Shown here: positions 10,726-47,864 of the stretch, piece by piece | Numbering within the stretch: the first letter of the stretch is position 1 | Layout: each line of letters begins with the position of its first letter | Source: Bolinopsis microptera | Taxonomy: Eukaryota; Ctenophora; Tentaculata; Lobata; Bolinopsidae | Reading direction: 5' to 3' | Assembly (NCBI RefSeq): GCF_026151205.1 | Contig: NC_087077.1 | Coordinates: 7,927,983-7,991,982 of the forward strand | DNA length: 64,000 nucleotides | Notes under the pieces: generated by a model | The model's database searches: none | What the model saw: only the letters and a program-made list of their open reading frames with translations | What the model was told of the DNA's origin: nothing | Position numbers and translations under genes: made by a program

Positions 10726-11877
10726 TTGTTTTACTTATCAAAGATCCCTTGCATTTAAAAAATGCTTACAACGTTTGTGAAATCATTCCCCGATGAGCAT
10801 CTAGTCTAGTGACAGGATAAAGCTTAATTTGCTCGATTTTACCAGTCTATTTTCTAAGGAAGAATGGGCGCAGTGGGTGTGTCAAGTTGAAACATTTGGC
10901 ATCCCCTGCTGAATGTTTTGCGCTCCTATCTGTAAAATGCTAAGTTGCTGATAGTTGTATTACATCGTGACCCCCACGGTCGTTTCACTATAGTGAAAAC
11001 CCTGTAGAGTTTCAACGATACTGGGGGAGCCGCGCACTCATGCGCGGCGGGACATACAACGTATGACAAGCTGATAATAGAAAATTTTTTCAACTTCTGT
11101 TTTGGGTTTTTTGCTTCAATTTGTGTGGTATCAATAGTCTTCATTCTGCTCAAAAACCAGTCACTAAGTTAATTTTAGTGGCACATGAGCTTTTCAGTTG
11201 ACTTTTTAGTCAATTAATGATTAGCACATGAAAGTATTTTGAAATTTCTCGGCTGATATTGGTTTGACCAAATAAAACGACTTAAATAACGGGTTTGAAA
11301 TATCCTGTTTAAATTTGGCATTGTCAATACTGCTTTGTCTAAATCATATTCAGATTATTTGTTGCTGTCTCGCTTAACGGGTGATACTCGTAAAATATCT
11401 GTTCCATATATTGGACCGTCGACGAGTCCAACTCGGCGCGCGTCCTGGTAAGTTATAAACCTATTAATTGACGATGTCAATTCATGGCAGCTCGGCGCGG
11501 CACAGTAGCGCATCGCGCTACAATAAACCTACAATGTCTCGCTTGAATGACTTAAATGTATCTTTTAATTTTTGGGTATATGTTTTTAAAAAGTGTTTAA
11601 TAAATTTAAGAATTTCTTTATTCCAAATTGAAAATATTCATTTACTCAAAGAAATGTAACATATTGCAAACCAGGTACAATTGAAATTGTAATGTGATGT
11701 TGAAAACTTTGTGTTCAAAAGACATGCCGTCTCAGCAATATGATAGAATTTCGATTTCAGAAATAAGGTACATTTAATAAGACAATTGCGGCACTGGGTG
11801 ATGCATGTTAATAGTTTTCATCCTCTATCACTATCCAACTGTTATCCCTCTTAATACCGCACGATAAGGTTACCTGT
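10726..11877. other. Intergenic, nothing firmly recognised
   Basis: AT-rich sequence with small CGCGG patches, for example near 11030-11050 and 11435-11510. Open frames here are short and unsupported. Confidence 0.5.
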
Positions 11878-12065
11878 TAAGGGGTATACACCAAAACAGG
11901 GGTTTGTGTCGGCAAACCCAAATGATCTTACAGGAAGTTTAGTGACCATCTAGCGCACCGTTTCCAAAAATTTTTTGTAGAACATTTATTTCTGTATGCG
12001 TGTAAAATTTTAATATCGTATTATTAATATATCCTCTATCACAGAGTATCAAAAATTTCAATTCA
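11878..12065 (+). mobile_element. Diverged TTAA MITE, family B, left end
   Basis: It begins TTAAGGGGTATACACCAAAA and continues through a diverged ATGATCTTACAGGAAGTT...TCTAGCGCACCGTTTCC. This matches the first 80 bases of the complete element at 14084, with many substitutions. The right end is not recognisable. Confidence 0.65.
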
Positions 12066-12540
12066 ATTTATTCCAAGGTTTACTGTGGCCACATGCAGGA
12101 AACGGAAATTTTGAAATCAATAATGTTTTAATTTAAACTTCATCTTTCACAACTATTACTACAAGTGCCTTACTTTTCTAAACATTAGGTTAATTTTTCT
12201 TAAATCCTCGCATATCCTAAGCTAGTTTTCTGAAAACTGAATGTTTAATGTTTATAATGATCATTTGTTTTGGTGTGAGCAGATATTCCAAACAGACAAT
12301 ATTAATTTGGTGACAAAATCATGTTACTTTTACATCAATTTTTTCGAGTTTCCTACCAGTTGCCAGGGTAATTCAGAATATATAATATATGTAGTGTAAT
12401 ATGGTAAGCTGGTTGCAGCAGGGTTTAGGCTTTTTAGATCTTTTAGAATATTCTAGTGTAAGTGTTACATAACCGTTAGGATAAGTGTAAGGTTAGATTA
12501 GATTAGTGTAATAGATTATGGATGGTTTAGTCAGGTTAGC

Positions 12541-12783
12541 TACCTTACTCGGGAATATTATGACTGGGATAAAGTGGTGGGTTTTGGAAAATTCCGCCAT
12601 ATTTTTCCCGGTCATTAATTTTCCCAGTCATAAATTAACCTGCTATAATGTTCCCGAGTAAGGTAAACTAATAGTAATACATTTTGATGCTTGGTGGGTT
12701 TTGGAAAATTCCGCCATATTTTTCCCGGTCATTAATTTTCCCAGTAATAAATTAACCCGCTATAATATTCCCGAGTAAGGTAG
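12541..12783. mobile_element. Small MITE with partial tandem duplication
   Basis: TACCTTACTCGGGAATATTA at 12541 is inverted at about 12643-12664 (TATAATGTTCCCGAGTAAGGTA). The right-hand 90 bases (from GGTGGGTTTTGGAAAATTCC) repeat at 12693-12782 with few changes. This gives one left end and two right ends. Confidence 0.8.
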
Positions 12784-13159
12784 TTAAGTTAGGTTATTGG
12801 ACAGACTGGGCCGCGCGGTGTCACATGGTTCGCCATGTGATGTCACGTGACCCAGTGCTGGTAGTGTTTGCTTGCCCCGTTAGCGGCAGTTCTTCGAGGA
12901 GCATTTAACGGTAAGGTTGTAAAAGTTACCGCTTCCAAGAACAGTGTAGCGTGGCCTTCGACACGCTAGTCGGTCTTGGTTTATTGATCAAATAGTAATT
13001 TTATTGCCATTTGAGACTTATTGTTTGAACACCCTGTTTCCTTTGTTCTTACCTAACTTAGGATTCAATCAAGTCATTCGATCATATTTAAAGTCATACG
13101 GCACTCAGTAGCCAGTAAGAGCTAAAGTGATATTGCAGAGCTAGAGATTTACAGGTATT
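12784..13159. other. Unassigned sequence
   Basis: It includes a moderately GC-rich patch (12805-12980) with the palindromic CACATGG...CCATGTG and GTCACGTGAC. No coding or repeat identity was found. Confidence 0.4.
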
Positions 13160-13200
13160 CGTGTACGAGACTTCGATATCGTACCCATATATTTCTTTAA

Positions 13201-14079
13201 GGGGGGGGGGGGGGGGGGTTCACCCTGATTTTTTTGTGAAACTTGGTTTCGAGATAGCAGTTGACCAACAAACTAGGACCAGTGACCAAACTTTTAAGGG
13301 GGTCCCGGACCCCAACCGCCAAACAGTGCCCGTGGGGCAGCCATGCCCATATTTGGTCCAAATTAGGCTCAATTTAGCCAAATAACATCCAAAATTTGCA
13401 ATGCGAAATTCAGAATTTGGTCGCCAAATTTTTTTAAAGGCCTAACTCAAAATTCTGTCCCAAAACTTAAGGTCGAAATGCGATTCTACGTTGATTCTGA
13501 AAATTTCATGTAAAAATATTGAAACCCTATTGAGTTCTATTGTTTTGAGCGAAATCAGTTTTGCAAATATCGCGAACTGAGATATGGGCAATTTTGTTCA
13601 TTTTTTGCGATTATTTGAACACAGAATCCACAGTTAGGTAGATACTGAGCTGATAATCATAGATCATGTGTAGTATAGGCTTACCTTCCGCGTAAAGTTG
13701 GTTTCATTCAAAAATATTGATATTTGACCAATTGCAATTTATGGGCCAAATTCGATCAAATTTGGTGCGTATGCCCACATATGGTCATATGGTTTTTTGC
13801 TCATAACTCAGACATTTTTTGTCCAATCTTGATGAAAATTCATATACGAGTTTAGGGGACCACTAGCTACAAGTAAAGCACCTAAAATCTGGATTTTGGG
13901 CATGTTCAGGGTATTTGGCTAAATTGGGCCTAATATGGGCGTGGCTGCCCCTCGGGCACCGTTTGCCGGTTGGGGTCCGGGACCCCCTCAAAAGTTCGGT
14001 CACTGGTCCTAGTTTGTTGGTCAACTGCTATCTCGAAACCAAGTTTCACAAAAAAATCAGGGTGAACCCCCCCCCCCCC
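13201..14079 (+). mobile_element. TTAA MITE, family A, with poly-G/poly-C termini
   Basis: TTAA flanks both sides (13197-13200 and 14080-14083). Terminal inverted repeats start with 18 G on the left and end with 13 C on the right. They continue inward through TTCACCCTGATTTTTTTGTG, GAGATAGCAGTTGACCAAC, GGTCCCGGACCCCAACCG and a GGGCAGCCATGCCCATAT block. It has no coding capacity. The TTAA target suggests a piggyBac-type element. Confidence 0.85.
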
Positions 14080-14083
14080 TTAA

Positions 14084-14799
14084 GGGGGCATACACCAAAT
14101 CTGTCCAGACCAAATGACCTCATAGGCAGTTCAGTGACCTTCTAGCGCACTGTTTCCACACCAAAAAAAAATATTTTGAGAATACCCATTTTTGTAATCG
14201 AGCATTTCCTGGTTAGAGTGGAATTTTAGGAAAAACACAATTTGTTTCGTGAAGAGGCTATAAGTTAATCATTTCTTGCGGTATCAGGTTGAAATTTTGC
14301 TCGCTGTTTATTCAAATCTATTTCAAGGTGTGTGTAAAATCTTGATATCGTATCTAAAACGGCTGGGGTGTTATAAATTTTTAAAGTCAAAAAAGTCAAA
14401 AAGCTGAAGTTCTCCTTTTCAGGCTTATTTTAACCAAAAAGTCAGTCAGGGAAGATCGGATTCATTTGATGCTGGACATGAAATTGTTCTCTGAATTCTG
14501 GCGCAGTTTTTGATGCCCTCAAAAATGGTTTTACTCATTTATCTTCAGATCTATTGGACTTCAAAGTCAAACAACAAATTTAGGCACATTTTTCGTTTTT
14601 CATATTTACTGATTTTTCTAAAATTTTGATAGGAATGTGCTAGTGACTTTTTGAAGAGCGCAAAATAACCGCAACTAGCACATTTATATATGAGTTATGA
14701 ACAACAAAACACCCTTAAATGCTTCCCTTTGAAGTTATGGAAGAAAATTTGATTTTTTGGCTTTGCAGATAAAAAACCACTGTTTTGGTGTATGCCCCC
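14084..14799 (+). mobile_element. TTAA MITE, family B, complete copy
   Basis: Flanked by TTAA at 14080-14083 (shared with family A) and 14800-14803. The inverted termini are GGGGGCATACACCAAA and TTTGGTGTATGCCCCC. The interior matches 1-915 in reverse. Non-coding. Confidence 0.85.
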
Positions 14800-14930
14800 T
14801 TAAGTACTGTGTACGACACTTCAATATCGTGCCCGTGTATTTCTTAAGTACCATGTATGACATTTCTCTATCGTACCCTTGTACATTTTAATTACCCGTG
14901 TACACCACTTCGTAACCGTACCTTTGTGAG

Positions 14931-15357
14931 CAGGCAGTGTTGACCATTGGTACGCCCCGGGAGGACTGATCTGGTTGCCAACCTTATTTTACACTATATG
15001 GCTGCATATCGATCGACTGTTCATTTTAGCTGGAAAACGAACTAGTACCACCACATTTTAGCATTTTTGTGCCAATGATCATTAATCAGTAACATGGCCC
15101 ATTTATTTATATTGTTTTAAATTTGTGCCTTTTTAAAATGGCAACATTTTCGTCATCACTTTAATCAAAGCCCAATCAATTATTATGTGACCACAGGCTT
15201 TCTAGTCAATTATAAAGTCATTTGAGAATAATGGCAGTAGAAGAATAACTGAAAACTCACAATCAATGATAACAATAAATTGTAAATAATTTCACAGTAA
15301 AAAGGCATATCTAATATCTGTGCAGCATCTTTAAAAATCTACTCTCTAAAATCTGTC
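14931..15357. other. 3' flank of the arrestin-domain gene
   Basis: Read on the minus strand this is downstream of the arrestin stop. It carries an AATAAA at 15107-15102, about 250 bases after the stop, a possible poly(A) signal. Confidence 0.5.
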
Positions 15358-17482
15358 TTACAGTTGGACAATCACATCCTGCATTGAGAAATCGTCTGAT
15401 TCATCACCTGAAGTCGGTAAATAGTCCTCTGGGAATCGAGGCAAATCTACATCAAGGTATCCTTCTTGTTTAATCTGACCATCATTTTTAGCATTATGCT
15501 GATTTTCCACGCAGTGATTTGACAAGTCCTTATCTTTCACAGCATTGCTGTCGTCATTCTGCAAATTTAACAAAGTTTTGTTCTCAACAGGATTTTCAAC
15601 ACTTGCTAAAGAAGATTTCCTCGAGAGGTCACTGTCCATTATTTTTTGAGCCATTTTATCATTAGATGATTCATCACTGGAGCTACTTGAACTACTGCTT
15701 TCTGAATTTTGTTCAAATGAGGGCGATAACTTCATTTCCGAATCGTAACCGTTTCCTTTGATATCGCTCATACTTTGATTTGAAGTGTACAAAACTACAT
15801 CAAGGTCAACAAACAATTCATGGCCTGATTTTGATTTTATTTCAACTCGAATCACGAAGTAACAGTCGACGAACTGGCTGCTGGAAACTGATTGGGTGGC
15901 CACTTCTTTTATCTCAAATGGTAGTACAGTTCCGTGAGATTTACCAGACCATTTTTCGTCAATTTCCAGAAATTTTTGGCGATTAAGAATGTGTCTTACA
16001 TTAAACTGATTAAACTTTGTGTCTTTAAAATGAAGATAACGGCAGAGATACACTCCTATTTCTGATATTTTTTCTGATGCATCGTTTTCTAAACAGCATC
16101 TTATCTGAGCTGTGTCTCCTAAAAAGTAGCAGCCTTTATCCAATTCAGCTTTCAGTGTTAGTGTACCTCTGTTTATGCAGGGATAGATAAAATATTTTTA
16201 TAGAATCTTTCTTTGACTTGGTGAGGTAATGATAAGGTGGGGCCTCATACATATTTATGGTCTTTTTTGCTATTATTTGGTTTTCTTTTATGTCAAGCAA
16301 AATGAAAGAGTATTCGATCACTGCACAAAGATCAGTTTCATCGTTCTGAAAATAACTGAAAGACGAGGGAAGATTAGGTGGGAATTGGTAGCTGAAAGCA
16401 AATTTCAGATTATCGTGATCGCTGCATTCTTCATGAATCAGATCGACGTAATCAGTGAAGAACGACTGGGTTTCAACTATTTTCTCTGAAGATTCGTTGA
16501 TCTCATCCTCTGAGTTCTTTGCTGATGCATTGTTTACCCATGTTATGCTCTGGTTTCCTTCACAGATGAGGGACAAGGTAAGACTTGGAATATCGTAGTC
16601 TCTGGAAATTGACACATAACCATTTACTAGTTTTGTTGGGAAATACAGCGCATTCAAAATGTTGATATCTACTTTTGTAGGCAGCTCAGTGTCTTGGATC
16701 GCTTCATATTCCCCCTCTTTACCATTCTCTGGTAGCTCCTCTTTAGCAGTGTTTTCAACAAGGTCCACAGATGGTAAATCTTCCGCATCATCTGTCTGAT
16801 CATGAGATTTATCAACTGAAAATGTATCATCCTGTTTACTCACATTACCACTCAGTAATGAACCCTCGGAGTTTACTCCTTCGACTTTCGTTTCAGCTGC
16901 ACTTGAGATATCACCTTCATGTGAGGTGTCACCTTCATCCGATCCATGCTTTGAATTTTCGTCTTCATTCACTGTATCCTGATCTATAACAGTATCTTTA
17001 TCTTTTACAATATCCTGCTTTACTACAGTATCTTGCTCTGCTCCCATATTGTTCACAATTTCACCTGACAGATTATCGTCTTTTCTTTCAATAATATCGT
17101 CTAAAGCAGATGAAGAAGATAACTCTTCTCCCTTCTCATTGGTTGGGTCGTTTGAAACTACGTAAACAGCCTGATCTGTCACCGTATCTGTCACAGATTC
17201 AGCTTCCTGTTCTGCTTCCGGGAAACCATTACATGGTTTCACCTCCTGGCATACAGTATTTGATACCTCAGACTCCGTTGATGCATGAACAGAAAAACTA
17301 CTATCAAATTTCAAAGCCGCATCTTGATCCTCGTTATGTTTTGCAACAAAGTCACGATGCTTCTGTGCTTGGTTAGCTTCTGATGTTTTATCCCCGCCAT
17401 GATCAGATTTATCATCCTCGGTAATTATCTCCGGTGGTAAAGGGTCCGGCACTGGTAAGATAACATCGTCCTCTTCAGTCAT
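15358..17482 (-). CDS. Arrestin-domain-containing (ARRDC-like) protein with acidic N-terminal extension; reading frame broken at 16150-16198
   Basis: The upstream half (17482-16145, 445 codons) starts MTEEDD. It has about 270 acidic, Ser/Thr-rich, probably disordered residues (KDKDTVIDQDTVNEDE). An arrestin N-domain follows, with YFPTKLVNGYV, SITWVNN and FSYQFPPNLPSSF. The downstream half (to 15358) is an arrestin C-domain with LTLKAELDKGCYFLGD, a Ser run (ESSSSSSSSDES) and an acidic tail. The halves are offset by one base. The C-domain frame is open back to 16198 and the N-domain frame stops at 16147, so the shift lies in between, near A/T runs. A 49-nt intron (GTCAAA...AACAG) could also join them but would remove a linker that looks conserved. 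ARRDC proteins are adaptors in receptor endocytosis. No PPxY motif is seen. The gene is otherwise intronless. Confidence 0.82.
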
Positions 17483-17760
17483 CGTAACATGCCTGTACCA
17501 TCTTCAAACACATTTGTTACACCATGTTCCTGTTGTAATTTGTCAAAGTTTATATCGTGACATGCTCTTACATGACTCATTTAGATCGTGACATGATTTG
17601 ACTAAATAATAGTATAGACATGGAAATTGCACTAAGCACAAAGCATACTATTGCTGCCCTTGTCGGTTTGATGACGCCTACACATCCTCCCTTGTTGTAC
17701 ACTCGATCTTAAATATAAAAGGTGTATGGAGGTATGGGTAGTGGATACAGCTTGGCACAT
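17483..17760 (-). promoter_or_regulatory. 5' flank of the arrestin-domain gene
   Basis: Sequence upstream of the ATG at 17482. No clear TATA box faces this gene. A TATA-like AAATATAAAAGG at 17711-17722 reads on the plus strand. Confidence 0.3.
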
Positions 17761-17780
17761 ATGCAGTATACATTCAAAGG

Positions 17781-17949
17781 TAGTGTGGGAAAATTCTTTT
17801 ATGTGCTCTAAATAGTGCGGGACAATTCTTTACTGTGCTCTAAGTAGTGCGGGACAATTCTTTACTGTGCTCTAAGTAGTGCGGGACAATTCTTTACTGT
17901 GCTCTAAGTAGTGTGGGACAATTCAGGACTGTGCTCTAAGTAGTGTGGA
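17781..17949 (+). repeat. 32-bp minisatellite
   Basis: About five copies of a 32-base unit built on TGTGCTCTAAGTAGTGCGGG followed by ACAATTCTTTAC. The first and last copies are diverged. Confidence 0.9.
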
Positions 17950-19877
17950 ACTTCGTACACTGACACTACTGAATACTGAACAGTGCTGCATGGATGCACT
18001 CAAGGTGTGTGGTGTGAAATGTGCTACAAATTGCTCAGCCATCTCAAGCTTTTCGAAATATTCAGAAATAGAATATGCATATATCCAAAGTAATTACATG
18101 ATATGCTGCCGCTGTCGTCAAAATTAAAAAACAAGCATACAAACTTAACCCATACCAAGCTACAAGTCAAAAACAATGCACAAAAACCCCCTGAAAGCAA
18201 GGGCGTGTCACTGTCACAATAACAGCACCAGCTACACATACGATACGTCTAGCCCGATAAAAACAAGCTCTCTCTCTCCCCTCTCTCCCCCCGATCTGTG
18301 AGAGATAAACACAGTACAGAGACACACACACACCCAGTGCAGCAGCAGGGCCCTTATTAGAACCAGCATAAGGAGCCTGCTTTACACTCTCTCACCACAT
18401 GCTAATGCCTTAATGGGTCATTAGCAGCCGTCCTCTCTAGAACAAAGCTTCCTAGTACTCTCCTAGTGGTCAGCGTATCATGTGTGAGATGTGTTGTTGC
18501 AGTGCTGTGGTGTTACAAAGTACAAGTTACCGAGTAGTATAGTATAGTGTGGTATAGACGATGTGTGTGCTCTCTTTTATGATAATCTGCATTCCATATG
18601 GATGATGAGACTTCAGGTGATTAGCATTTATAAAATTATTGTCCAAGGATACCCATTTCTTAATGTTTTAACTTGACTGTTAAACATTATACCATCATTG
18701 AATTGTGAGAGTTAAGGGCATTAACCACGTTAACACACTCTAGCCGTGCTTCATTTGAAACTTAGCTCACAAACGACCCCAAAAGCACAAAAGTTCTGAA
18801 GACAAGAACACAAAACACCACAACAAGAGTCAATGTAACGTGAGTCAATGCGGACAACAATGCTGTAGTAGTAGCAGCAGGAGGAGCGCACTAGACGACA
18901 GTGAGTAAACTACATATTAAATTCTTCCTACAATTGTCCTACATGAACATCCGCAGACTAGCAGCAATGCTGTACAGTTGAAAAGGAATATGTATTATTA
19001 ATGAAGTTACTCAGATAATTTCGGACACCCTTAGTCAGGCTGGAGCCTTGTTAAGTCCAGCCTTGTTAGAGATCATTAAAATGTGTTCTGGTTCATTTGT
19101 TATGCAAGAATGTAGGTGACTTGATTCTGCCAACAATTACATTAATATGAATGGTAAATTAAGTTAGAGGCTTTTAATTGTGTTTTGTTAACGGACTTAA
19201 TATTAAATTGATCCAATTATTCCTTCAAAAACAACTTTTCTTTTGTGAGGGTTGTTGTTATGATGCTGCTGTTTGGGAGGTCTATTGTATTATGTGTATG
19301 AAATATATGAGGTTATGAAGCTTCATCACAAAGAGACGGCTCGGTCAATAATATGTAAATAATTTAATAATTTTGAAAGATATTCATATAAATTTCTAAA
19401 TAAGGATATATGGACTCTAAATTTATTTTCATTGTTCAAAAGTTTCAGCAATTGCGAAATGAAATTTCAGATAGTACGATTACAACTGCGAACAAAAATC
19501 TACACTTGAACTGTTTCAACTTGAAAACATTTTTATTGACAACTACAATCGTCATAAAATGATGTAACATCTATCGAAACTTAGTCAAAAAGTTAAAACT
19601 TCCTTATCAATAAATCTATTGCAAAGAAAGTTTTAGATTTTAATACTGGTTTAGTTTTAACTATACAAATTATAATGCTTCCAAGACCAAAGCTTATTAA
19701 ACACATTTGAGCTATCGATGAAGACTTTCCTTTTCTTCCATTAACTTAAATATTGATTTATTGACAAGCCAGATGATGTTGTAAGTTAATCCTTTATATT
19801 AACCTTGATTTCCTCAAAAGTTAGAATGATGTTGTAAAATGGTAACGTAGATCTCTCCGCTGGAGACACCAACAATC
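17950..19877. other. Intergenic region between divergent arrestin-domain and MFSD14 genes
   Basis: About 2.4 kb separate the two start codons. It contains a CT-rich patch (18267-18292), a short CA run (18321-18333) and CAG-rich sequence ending in a donor-like CGACA|GTGAGT (18897-18905). That donor could close a 5' UTR exon of MFSD14. No coding exon is recognised. Confidence 0.45.
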
Positions 19878-44499
<24,622 letters not shown>

Positions 44500-45300
44500 T
44501 GTTCCCAGAATGTTGTATTAATTGTTCGGAGAGCACGTGCGCTGCTGTATTTTCTAAGCTATAGTATGACTTGTTTGTGTGTGTGTGTGGCTGGCTTGCA
44601 GTACATGTAGACTTCATTAGTAGGGGTTGGATAGGATTTTTAATTGTATATGTTAACTTAATTGTTACAATTTAAACTTTTATACACAATCTTAAGTCTT
44701 AATCGTGATCTTCTCTCGCATATATGTTTTTTGGTCGAAAAGTAGGTCGACAGAGCGTTTATAACGCTCAGCTAATCTCCTTATTTCTTTATGGATTTTC
44801 ATCGTGCTGCTAGCATACTTATTAATTTATTTTGTTGAGTGTTTCGATACAGCAATGTTCCTTACATGATTCTTGTCACGCTTTCACTCATTAATGAACT
44901 TCGTTGCGTTGTCTAATACGATTATAGTTAATATTAAACCTTCTTCTAGATCTAGTGGTTTCAATACAAGTGGTTTGAACTTTCAATCCAGTATCAGCAT
45001 ATTTTGTTATGTAAATGTATTTTATTGATATGAATGCGTACTACCAACCGAGGTATGAGTTTTCAGAAGTCTTCGGTTTATGAGTCTTTTGTTTTGGGAA
45101 TGTAATTTTTGAGAATTATTACGACCAAATGTTTTTTAATTTTGTCTACCATTGCAGTTGTCTGTTAGTGTTGATACAACAGAGTTAACAGCAGTTTCAA
45201 GTGAAACGAGTGTAGCAGAAAATTTCATAGTCGGTCCTTCGTGGTGAGCTGTTTCCCCCGAAGTACCCACTACTAGCCCTCCTTGTTTCATCAACTTTCT
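44500..45300 (+). other. MFSD14 3' flank
   Basis: Includes a short (GT)n run at 44577-44587 and an ATTAAA at 44933-44938, a possible weak poly(A) signal. No AATAAA is seen nearby. Confidence 0.45.
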
Positions 45301-46500
45301 TGATATACAGGGTGGTCCAACAAGCAACGATAGGGATATTTGATTAAATAGTCACTATTATATCTCAGCAGCGGATTTCGATATCCGATTAGGCTCTTGT
45401 ATTTACATTTTCGAGAGACCGGTATTTCAACCTTAAGTTTCTAATTTAAGCATCAGTTTAACTTCAAGCCACTTCGTTGTAGATATGTTGTGCCCGAGAT
45501 AGATAAGGACCATCGGTGATCGGACTACCTGGATGTTGCGCGTAAATAGCTACTACTCGATTAAATTCGATCGGACGGACGATCGAATGCGCGCACGTAC
45601 ATTCGCCACTTATTATAATGGGTTGACACGTAATAAACTATACCGCGCGCTACTGTAAATTCGGCCAAATGAGCCTAACTCGATGGGGCCGGGCGTCGCT
45701 TCCAATCCGCGCTCAGGCCCAAAACTCATTCGCCTTATCTATAGAAAATTCAAGCGTCATTCCACAAATCCAATTAAACTGATATAAATTTGATTGTTTG
45801 CACTTTGCACAATTTATTTATTATCTTATCTCAAAGCTTAGATTTTCGTAACACGTAAATAATACGCAAATTTGCAGGAATTATGTTAGATTTCACTTCG
45901 TTAGAATTCCGTTCGGACAGGAATTTTGTTCTAGCGAATTGATTTCTCGCGCCTAATAATATATAATGCTTTTGAACCTGGTAGATATTGAATCATCATG
46001 TTCAGCAGAAAAGGATAGACCTCTACACTCTTCAGATAATTTATTGTCCGTCATGACAGACATGACTCATGACTCCAGCATAAAATATTACTAAGTAGGA
46101 CAAGTAAGTGATTTATGATCTAATATATGGAAGCTTGAACTTTTGATCACCAGACTTATTAATACAGTAGCTGTCTTCTAAATAGTGATGGCTGAACGTT
46201 GATTTAAAGCTAACGCGTGTCCCTCATGATCCATCATGGATGATGGACTATTCAGTTTTTGTGTAAGATAGGTTCACGTTTTCAGAGTTAAAGCCTTCAT
46301 TATCATTTGGAGAGTTGAGATATGATCGCGAAAAACTAATAGTAAATACCTATTTGTATTCTTTACTAGCTTTTAAAACTCTCATTCAACGTTTGTAAGA
46401 TTATAAATGATCGGTATGATTTCGTGATTTCTCAGAAACTGACCTACAAATAGTAACCTTGATGCACAGCAGCTGGACTCGCTAACAGTCATCACAGATC
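45301..46500. other. Intergenic; GC-richer island
   Basis: Begins with ACAGGGTGGTCCAACAAGCAA, which recalls mariner-type ends, but no partner end was found. 45535-45730 is unusually rich in CG (TTGCGCGTAAA, ATGCGCGCACG, ACCGCGCGCTA) for this window. No gene recognised. Confidence 0.4.
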
Positions 46501-46621
46501 TCTAACTTAACAATTGTTTTGTCGCCATCAGCGTCAGAGATCTGGCCATCTATACTTTAACAACAGCTGATCCGAACTGCCAATACGTTATTGTAAGCTA
46601 ATTCCAAGAAAAATATATCAG

Positions 46622-46846
46622 GTGCGCATCTTCTATCTAATTTTACGATGCACTAGTACAGCGGTTCAGACATCGAACTGGAGCGTGTTATTTGTCAGTT
46701 CTATTCATCAATTGTCAAGAGACACATACAGTAAAATATGTGAGCTGTACGGATATCTGCTCGTTGCAGACGACTCTATTAATAACACCACTCAGAGGGG
46801 AAGGAGTCCGTCAGACTGTCTACAGATTGACACTACCAGAGCATGT
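46622..46846 (+). other. Possible orphan exon, unidentified
   Basis: 75 codons open between an acceptor (TATATCAG) and a strong donor (TGT|GTGAGT), with Cys-containing, lectin-like wording (YSKICELYGYLLVADDS). No family could be assigned. The nearest upstream candidate exon would need a 29-base intron, which argues against it. Confidence 0.25.
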
Positions 46847-46870
46847 GTGAGTGAGGATATAACATCTTGA

Positions 46871-47860
46871 GCGAGAGAGCGAGGTGACATGCAGTTGACG
46901 GGTAATTGGGTGGTCTGAGAGGAACAGTTGAAGAGACACTGCACCTGGCGTCGCTAATCCTGATACAGCCAGCAACTCTTGTGATTAATGGTAATGTTAC
47001 CAGGGAAACATGACCATATATGGTGGTAACTATCATTTCACGAACACAGTATATCTTGACAAATTGCACCCTAATGACTCTCCTCATGATCAGCCCTTTT
47101 GTCATTGAGAGTAGCTCTTTTCACCTCCCCGGCATTGAACTGTTAATTAGAAGGACTAGGTTCAGTGATATCGTGTATCAGAAGAAAGACTTGCATTTAT
47201 TCATATGCATGCTATTATTACGTTCCACAATGATCTCACCCAGTAAAGTGATACGGGACCCCAGTCTGATATGTTATACTGTCAAATATACTTTCCCAGC
47301 TAATATGAGTAGGATTAATGGCCCGGGTACTCAGAGGGGGCTAGTTTAAGCATGCCCGTCAGTGCGGCCAGTGACAGATCACCCTCCACACGGCACTACT
47401 CATGAACAATAAAATCATCTCCCGTGAGCTCACACCCTCGATCTAATTACGGTTGAATATGAAATGTTTCTTCTCTCTGTGAGCCTCTTAAAGCGGTGGC
47501 GGTCTCTCTGAGCACTGAAGTCATCGTAAACGTGCAAATTGAATAACGATATAATGGGTCGCAAATTCAATCCGAGCGTTTTGATAAGGTGTATTGAGAT
47601 TTCTATAGAAAGGAGACCTACACAGAGAAGTTACACTAGAGAAGGTATTGATATGTCCCAACAGCGGCTCAAATTTCGGGAAAATAAGGGTAAAATTCAG
47701 ATAAAATTAAAGTTGTCTACCTACCAAATTTGGAGAAGACATTGTCTTGGATTGAATCTGATCATTCGATTAATTTAGTTGATTGAAGGGGGTGATTACT
47801 GGTGATACGGACAGGGTCGTTATGGTGATTACCGATTAAGTATCAGTAAATCCATCAAAT
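46871..47860. other. Intergenic, nothing firm
   Basis: Open frames at 47020-47349 and 47539-47778 lack recognisable motifs or a convincing start. Confidence 0.4.
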
Positions 47861-47864
47861 TCAC

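Larger units (their letters stand above)
13160..14930 (+). repeat. About 44-bp minisatellite interrupted by two TTAA MITEs
   Basis: Units of the form GTGTACGA-CACTTC-ATATCGTACCC-TGTATTTCTTAA occur at 13160-13200, 14804-14847, 14848-14892 and in part near 14893-14928. The two MITEs (13201-14799) sit at the TTAA that ends the first unit. Hence the array was continuous before insertion. Confidence 0.75.

Noticed and set aside
12805-12980. Possible tRNA or tRNA-derived SINE in the GC-richer patch
   Set aside because: No clear A and B boxes or cloverleaf could be drawn from the sequence.
46532-46592. Twenty-codon plus-strand open segment (RDLAIYTLTTADPNC) between splice-like sites
   Set aside because: Joining it to the open segment at 46622 needs a 29-base intron, too short for a normal animal spliceosome, and no family fits.
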